Assembly: GCA_003133205.1 (NCBI GenBank)
Contig: PKWK01000110.1
Location: 1,612 to 14,481, forward strand
Direction: 5' to 3'
Length of the DNA stretch: 12,870 nt
Source: Granulicella sp.
GTDB taxonomy: Bacteria; Acidobacteriota; Terriglobia; Terriglobales; Acidobacteriaceae
Numbering within the stretch: position 1 is the first letter of the stretch; the number at the start of each line of letters is the position of its first letter. The notes below the pieces were generated by a model. It made no database searches, was not told the origin of the DNA, and saw nothing but the letters and a program-made list of their open reading frames with translations. Made by a program: the position numbers and the translations under genes. Of this stretch, positions 8,051 to 12,870 are shown piece by piece.

Positions 8051-8056
8051 TATACT
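8051..8056 (+). promoter_or_regulatory. Candidate -10 box (TATACT) of the metYX leader transcript
   Basis: TATACT matches the consensus at 5 of 6 positions. It ends 7 bases before the A of the leader-peptide ATG at 8064, so the start point expected from normal spacing falls at 8063-8064. The transcript would therefore be leaderless, which agrees with the lack of a Shine-Dalgarno (CTGGCCCAG precedes the ATG). No clear -35 was found; TTACCA at 8024-8029 is too far away. Confidence 0.5.
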
Positions 8057-8063
8057 GGCCCAG

Positions 8064-8159
8064 ATGAATTCCTTCCACACCCCCGTCGAGGCCATGGCTA
8101 TGTGCATGCACATGTGTTGCTGCCCCGTGGGTGCGTGTGGAAACAGTCGAATGCACTAG
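8064..8159 (+). CDS. Cys/Met-rich leader peptide of the metYX operon
   Basis: A 31-codon ORF has a Cys/Met/His-rich centre, MAMCMHMCCCPVGACG (residues 11-26), and ends in RMH. It contains 5 Cys (14, 18, 19, 20, 25) and 6 Met, far above chance, with three consecutive Cys codons (TGT TGC TGC, 8115-8123). A -10 box lies just upstream, an intrinsic terminator begins 21 bases after the stop, and the next gene makes homocysteine. This is the classic layout of an amino-acid-sensing leader peptide: slow translation at Cys (or Met) codons when the aminoacyl-tRNA is scarce would change folding or coverage of the RNA and let polymerase read into metY. Cys-triplet leader ORFs are known upstream of sulfur genes in mycobacteria. 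I do not know one described for this phylum. Alternatives are a metal-binding peptide or a nascent-chain arrest peptide. Confidence 0.7.
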   Translation: MNSFHTPVEAMAMCMHMCCCPVGACGNSRMH

Positions 8160-8180
8160 ACGCAATCGACATCAGCTTCC

Positions 8181-8218
8181 AAACGGCTCATGGTCCTCCA
8201 GGACAATGAGCCGTTTTT
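8181..8218 (+). terminator. Intrinsic terminator / attenuator hairpin between the leader peptide and metY
   Basis: AAACGGCTCAT (8181-8191) pairs perfectly with ATGAGCCGTTT (8206-8216). The stem is extended, after a G/A mismatch, by GTCCT/AGGAC around a CC loop (8193-8204). It ends in five T residues (8214-8218) and further T-rich sequence. The stem lies 21 bases after the leader-peptide stop and 62 bases before the metY ATG, so any transcript from the leader promoter must pass it to express metYX. A stretch of the leader, 8088-8099, can pair with its 5' arm at 8185-8198 (11 Watson-Crick pairs plus one G-T, two bulges) and may act as antiterminator. Confidence 0.82.
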
Positions 8219-8219
8219 C

Positions 8220-8249
8220 TTGTTACCGCCAAACATCTTTCACTACACT
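8220..8249 (+). promoter_or_regulatory. Possible weak second promoter for metY downstream of the attenuator
   Basis: TTGTTA (8220-8225) and TACACT (8244-8249) each match the consensus hexamers at 4 of 6 positions and are 18 bases apart. If used, this promoter would give basal metYX expression that bypasses the attenuator. The match is weak and may be chance. Confidence 0.2.
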
Positions 8250-8280
8250 CATACAAACGACCAGATAAAAGGAGCAGTAA

Positions 8281-10712
<2,432 letters not shown>

Positions 10713-10789
10713 AGCCCCCGCCCATACCCCATACCTCACAGCTCAAAACCAAAACACCGAACTCCTCGGACAACCTATCGAACCGCCGG

Positions 10790-10821
10790 GGTGCCCCACA
10801 TCTCGCTTCTGAGATGTGGGT
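10790..10821. repeat. Partial copy of the hairpin repeat (stem CCCACATCTC/GAGATGTGGG)
   Basis: CCCACATCTC (10795-10804) and GAGATGTGGG (10811-10820) form a perfect 10-bp stem with a GCTTCT loop. The same hairpin opens the two longer repeats at 10858 and 11342. It starts about 80 bases after the metX stop and could act as a transcript-end structure, though no T-run follows. Confidence 0.7.
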
Positions 10822-10857
10822 GAAGCGCCACAGAACCGCGATGTGGAAGATGAACTA

Positions 10858-11003
10858 GGTGCCAAGCATCTCGCTTCTGAGATGTGGGTTGGTCGCGAAG
10901 AAACACACCTCAAAAAGGGCCGAAGGCCCGCCCCATCCTAGCCCAGGGCAACGCCCTGGGTTAGGGACCGCCAACCAAACCAAGCGCTGAAGGCGCGATC
11001 TAT
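10858..11003. repeat. Long direct repeat, copy A (~146 bp, hairpin-rich)
   Basis: This copy is about 95% identical to 11342-11488 by eye. It contains in order the GAGATG hairpin, GGGCCGAAGGCCC, CCAGGG-CAA-CGCCCTGG and GCGCTGAAGGCGC, four small stems in a row. Its first hairpin is damaged (AAGCATCTC instead of CCACATCTC). A degenerate piece (AGCCCAAGGTGAAGCCGTGG) follows at 11007-11026. This is the structure of a REP/BIME-like intergenic repeat. It carries no coding potential of its own. Confidence 0.8.
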
Positions 11004-11111
11004 ACCAGCCCAAGGTGAAGCCGTGGGTCAGGTCCAGCAGAGGAAGTATGTGCCCAATCGAACCGACTCTGTCTCCCAAGCCACGTACAGTGGTTCGCAG
11101 AGGCGACACCA

Positions 11112-11312
11112 ATGCTGCATCCAGAGATTTCATCTGTAACTTGGTCATCCAAGGGAATTCGCGTGGTGTATTCAAGCGCGATGGTTGTGTTCCTTAGCGC
11201 AGAAGACATGTACCCTCTCGCCGTCAAAGCCGAAGTAGCGTCACTGGTTGCTTCTGAGCGAAGGAGTGTTCCCTTGGAAACAATTCATATCTCATCGACC
11301 GTAGACTTCTAA
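11112..11312 (+). CDS. Possible small hypothetical protein or gene remnant between the direct repeats
   Basis: This 66-codon ORF (MLHPEISSVTWSSKGIRVVY at the start, SSTVDF at the end) has GAGG 8 bases before the ATG. The frame is open further upstream to 11019 (QWFAEATPM just before the ATG), right up to the edge of repeat copy A. The residue pattern (alternating hydrophobic strands, then a helix-like AVKAEVASLVASERRS) looks more protein-like than a random frame, and the GC content is lower than that of neighbouring genes. I recognise no family. It may be the tail of a gene truncated by the repeat, a small gene, or chance. Confidence 0.3.
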   Translation: MLHPEISSVTWSSKGIRVVYSSAMVVFLSAEDMYPLAVKAEVASLVASERRSVPLETIHISSTVDF

Positions 11313-11341
11313 ACGGGACATCCCCCGAGCATGTATCGCTG

Positions 11342-11488
11342 GGTGCCCCACATCTCGATTCTGAGATGTGGGTTGGTCGCGAAGAAACACACCTCAAAGA
11401 GGGCCGAAGGCCCGCCTCATCCTAGCCCAGGGCAACGCCCTGGGTCAGGAGACCGCCAACCAAACCAAGCGCTGAAGGCGCGATCTAT
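11342..11488. repeat. Long direct repeat, copy B (~147 bp, hairpin-rich)
   Basis: This is the second copy of the 10858-11003 repeat, with the four stems intact: CCCACATCTC/GAGATGTGGG, GGGCC/GGCCC, CCAGGGC/GCCCTGG and GCGC/GCGC. It differs from copy A at about eight positions, including a one-base insertion near 11449. The two copies lie in the same orientation 338 bases apart, so recombination between them could delete the intervening sequence. Confidence 0.8.
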
Positions 11489-11510
11489 CCCTCCAACGGG
11501 CACCCTACTT

Positions 11511-11724
11511 CAGGGCAATCGCATTTGGAATTTCACAGCCTGCGGAATCATCTGTTCCGCGGCACGGTCATGGATCTGAGGCGAGGCAAGCAGATTTCGG
11601 AGGGCAGAGATTACTGGCTTGGTTCATTCCGGCGGGGTCTCGGGAGGTTTGGCAATCAAAAGCAATTGCGTTCCAGTCAAAAACACTCCTCCATCTAGGC
11701 CAGTTTTCAAATGCGATTGCCCTG
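11511..11724. mobile_element. Candidate MITE: 214 bp with 17-bp inverted ends and flanking 11-bp direct repeat
   Basis: CAGGGCAATCGCATTTG (11511-11527) is repeated exactly in inverted orientation at 11708-11724. Immediately outside, GGCACCCTACT occurs at 11499-11509 and again at 11724-11734, sharing one base with the right end, as a target-site duplication would. The interior has no coding ORF of note. Size, perfect ends and flanking duplication fit a non-autonomous miniature inverted-repeat element moved by a transposase elsewhere. No transposase is in the window, and I do not recognise the family. Confidence 0.5.
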
Positions 11725-11734
11725 GCACCCTACT

Positions 11735-11911
11735 CCTATGCCCTTGACACAGCCAACGTCGTTAGAGATGTCAACCCCCTCCGCTCACACCAAGAAATAT
11801 TTCACCGCAACAACTCATTCCATACCAATGACTTACGCCTTTTCCACATTACAAAAATAGTTGGCATAGTAGTTATGCTCAACCTGATATTCTTAAAGTA
11901 GTAAGTAAAGA
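11735..11911. other. Intergenic stretch with no gene seen
   Basis: This stretch has lower GC than the genes. TTGACA (11744-11749) and TGTCAA (11769-11774) form a 6-bp inverted repeat. A TTGGCA...ATGCT pattern at 11861-11879 resembles a sigma-54 promoter but its GG-GC spacing is 12 instead of 10. No coding frame stands out. Confidence 0.3.
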
Positions 11912-11939
11912 AAAGGCTCAGCCCCGCGGCTGGGCCTTT
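11912..11939. terminator. Terminator-like 12-bp hairpin
   Basis: AAAGGCTCAGCC (11912-11923) pairs with GGCTGGGCCTTT (11928-11939) with one G-T wobble and a 4-base loop. On the plus strand only TTTC follows. On the minus strand the stem is followed by TTTTCTTT, the better terminator context. No recognised gene ends nearby, so it may end an unrecognised small transcript, or read-through from hldE on the minus strand. Confidence 0.5.
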
Positions 11940-12189
11940 CGCATTGAACCCATGGTCTAGACTAAACGCAGTGCCAGTCCAGACCTAAAACCTTTAGAAC
12001 TGATACTTTAGGGCTCTAAGTGCGGGGTACCGGGGGCATAACACCAGTCGCAACCGAAACCGTCGACCCGAGCCCTGGCATCTACCTCTTCAGCCAATCT
12101 CTGTGTTCTCTCTGTTCCTCCGTGTTCTCTGTGATTCGCTTTTTCTCGTTCATCACCCTCTTTATTTACTTCCACGTTTCATCTAAACC
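11940..12189. other. Intergenic stretch, AT-richer, no gene supported
   Basis: The stretch includes a CTTTAG...CTTTAG short repeat near 11991-12013 and a CTCTGTGTTCTCT-type low-complexity tract at about 12099-12136, a word family that recurs between genes in several Acidobacteria and Planctomycetes genomes in my recollection. A 77-codon open frame at 12020-12253 consists largely of this tract plus AT-rich sequence and shows no family features. Confidence 0.35.
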
Positions 12190-12237
12190 ACATAGAATCA
12201 AATATTTGACTATAAGCTACATCGAATCAAATATTTG
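12190..12237 (+). promoter_or_regulatory. Two 19-bp direct repeats with palindromic core (operator-like)
   Basis: ACATAGAATCAAATATTTG (12190-12208) and ACATCGAATCAAATATTTG (12219-12237) differ at one base and are spaced 29 bp, nearly three helical turns. Each ends in the 10-bp palindrome CAAATATTTG. The second ends one base before the AAGGAG ribosome site at 12239-12244. TTGACT at 12206-12211 could be a -35 element. The arrangement suggests cooperative regulator binding over a promoter or gene start, but no normal gene follows. Confidence 0.45.
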
Positions 12238-12254
12238 CAAGGAGCAATTTTAGT

Positions 12255-12278
12255 ATGTCTTCTATCGAAAGCACTTAG
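12255..12278 (+). pseudogene. Orphan gene start: Shine-Dalgarno plus 7-codon ORF (MSSIEST)
   Basis: A strong AAGGAG lies 10 bases before ATG 12255, but the frame stops after seven codons (MSSIEST). The sequence then enters a C/G homopolymer palindrome and the convergent hldE 3' end. It looks like the promoter and start of a gene whose body has been lost, or a very short peptide. The tandem repeats just upstream support a formerly regulated start site. Confidence 0.3.
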
Positions 12279-12283
12279 CACCA

Positions 12284-12299
12284 CCCCCCCCGGGGGGGT
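12284..12299. repeat. C8/G7 homopolymer palindrome between convergent ends
   Basis: A run of eight C (12284-12291) directly followed by seven G (12292-12298) gives a 14-bp perfect palindrome. It lies 15 bases past the hldE stop on the minus strand and could stall polymerase from either side. Such a run is also a frequent sequencing-error spot. Confidence 0.5.
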
Positions 12300-12313
12300 A
12301 TCACCCCGAAAAC

Positions 12314-12870
12314 CTACTTGCCCACACCCTTGGCAATCAACTGTGTAGTCGAGAAGCCTTCGACAATAGGCACGATCTTGACCTGTCCGCCCCACGACAG
12401 AACCTCGCTCGCGCCCACCACGGTCTCCGGAACGTAGTCGCCGCCCTTCACAATCACGTCGGGTCGCACCACAAGGATGAGCTCCAGGGGCGTCGGCTCG
12501 CCAAACAAAGCCACCGCATCCACTGCGGCTAATGCCGCCAGCACGCGGGCCCGTTCGTTCTCGCCCACAATCGGGCGGCTGGGTCCCTTCAGGCCGTGCA
12601 CCGACGCATCGCTGTTGATGGCCACGATCAACCGATCACCGAAGCGCCGTGCCTGCTCCAGGACGGTGATGTGGCCGATGTGCAACAGGTCGAAGCAGCC
12701 GTTGGTGAACACCACCCGCTCGCCGTTGGCCTTCCACAGCGCAACGCGCTGCACCAACTCATCGTGCGAGAGCACCTTGTCCTCGGCATGCAGCGCAATC
12801 TGCGGAGCCAGCGCCGCCAGCAACTCGTGCTTCTCCACCGGCACAGTACCCACCTTGCCGACCACGATGC
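12314..12870 (-). CDS. hldE: Bifunctional HldE (RfaE), C-terminal adenylyltransferase part, 5' end off the window
   Basis: The minus-strand frame ends at TAG 12314-12316 and is open to the window edge. It carries the nucleotidyltransferase signature FTNGCFDLLHIGH (with HxGH), followed by NSDASVHGLKGPSRPI, ERARVLAAL, VKGGDY, and the end motif EGFSTTQLI. This domain transfers AMP to D-glycero-beta-D-manno-heptose 1-phosphate, forming ADP-heptose for the LPS inner core. The residues before it (IVVGKVGTVPVEKHELLAAL, where the first residues lie at the edge) match the end of the RfaE sugar-kinase domain. The gene is therefore most likely the two-domain HldE and continues to the right; a GTG at 12865 is not the real start. 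The part seen is intact. An enzyme for ADP-heptose implies a Gram-negative envelope. Confidence 0.9.
   Translation of the reverse strand, partial: IVVGKVGTVPVEKHELLAALAPQIALHAEDKVLSHDELVQRVALWKANGERVVFTNGCFDLLHIGHITVLEQARRFGDRLIVAINSDASVHGLKGPSRPIVGENERARVLAALAAVDAVALFGEPTPLELILVVRPDVIVKGGDYVPETVVGASEVLSWGGQVKIVPIVEGFSTTQLIAKGVGK

Noticed and set aside
7656..8063. Upstream extension of the leader-peptide frame
   Set aside because: The frame runs back into the SDR gene in a shadow frame; the promoter-like -10 at 8051-8056 and the ATG at 8064 define the sensible start.
8160..8280. SAM, SAH or cobalamin riboswitch upstream of metY
   Set aside because: The only strong structure is the single long terminator hairpin; no multi-helix junction or the usual conserved loops could be seen in 8064-8280.
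10858..11488. CRISPR array
   Set aside because: There are only two long (~147-bp) copies with a 338-bp interval and internal hairpins; there is no regular short repeat-spacer pattern and no cas gene.
11861..11880. Sigma-54 (-24/-12) promoter
   Set aside because: GG at 11863-11864 and GC at 11877-11878 are separated by 12 bases, while the sigma-54 element needs 10.
12020..12253. 77-codon plus-strand ORF
   Set aside because: It is mostly low-complexity CTCTGTG-type repeat and AT-rich control-like sequence, with no Shine-Dalgarno and no family motif.

Overview
The window looks like a chromosomal segment of an Acidobacteriota member of the class Terriglobia (Granulicella/Edaphobacter/Terriglobus-like). 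The basis is high GC with a strong bias to C-ending codons, secreted plant-polysaccharide enzymes, and many short GC-rich hairpin repeats between genes of a kind I associate with that class. The assignment is an inference from style; no marker gene in the window proves it.

Left part (1-4598): a carbohydrate-active locus in which every gene is damaged. On the minus strand the first half of a secreted CE15-type glucuronoyl esterase (964-1843) stops at its nucleophile-serine motif and is joined, out of frame, to the C-terminal part of a GH106-type alpha-L-rhamnosidase (1-963, running off the window). Divergently on the plus strand lies a GH35-type beta-galactosidase (2004-4598). Two opposite frameshifts put its catalytic-barrel segment, about 2200-2735 with the acid/base Glu, out of frame with the rest. 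The 160-bp divergent gap holds an operator-like inverted repeat.

Middle (4599-7938): a hairpin-rich convergent gap, then on the minus strand an acetyl-CoA hydrolase / succinyl-CoA:acetate CoA-transferase (4870-6408). Divergent from it are a small DUF309 protein (6692-7057) and an SDR oxidoreductase (7111-7938), with a TATAAT hexamer overlapping the DUF309 stop codon.

The most interesting part (about 8000-10712) is a sulfur-amino-acid operon. metY (O-acetylhomoserine sulfhydrylase) and metX (homoserine O-acetyltransferase) overlap by ATGA. In front of them is an unusual leader: a -10 box (TATACT, 8051-8056) placed so that transcription would begin at or next to the ATG of a 31-codon ORF (8064-8159) with 5 Cys and 6 Met codons, including Cys-Cys-Cys. 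A strong intrinsic-terminator hairpin (8181-8218) follows before metY. This reads as a Cys/Met-responsive transcription attenuator with a leaderless peptide, and no SAM riboswitch is apparent. MetX makes O-acetylhomoserine and MetY converts it with sulfide to homocysteine, so a Cys- or Met-sensing leader makes biological sense.

Right part (10713-12313) is about 1.6 kb with no convincing full gene. It holds two ~147-bp direct repeats made of hairpins plus partial copies, one possible 66-codon ORF, a 214-bp MITE-like element with 17-bp inverted ends and an 11-bp flanking duplication, a terminator-like hairpin, and an orphan gene-start region (two 19-bp repeats, a Shine-Dalgarno and a 7-codon ORF). 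The window ends in the minus-strand 3' part of hldE (rfaE), for ADP-heptose synthesis, which implies a Gram-negative LPS-type envelope.
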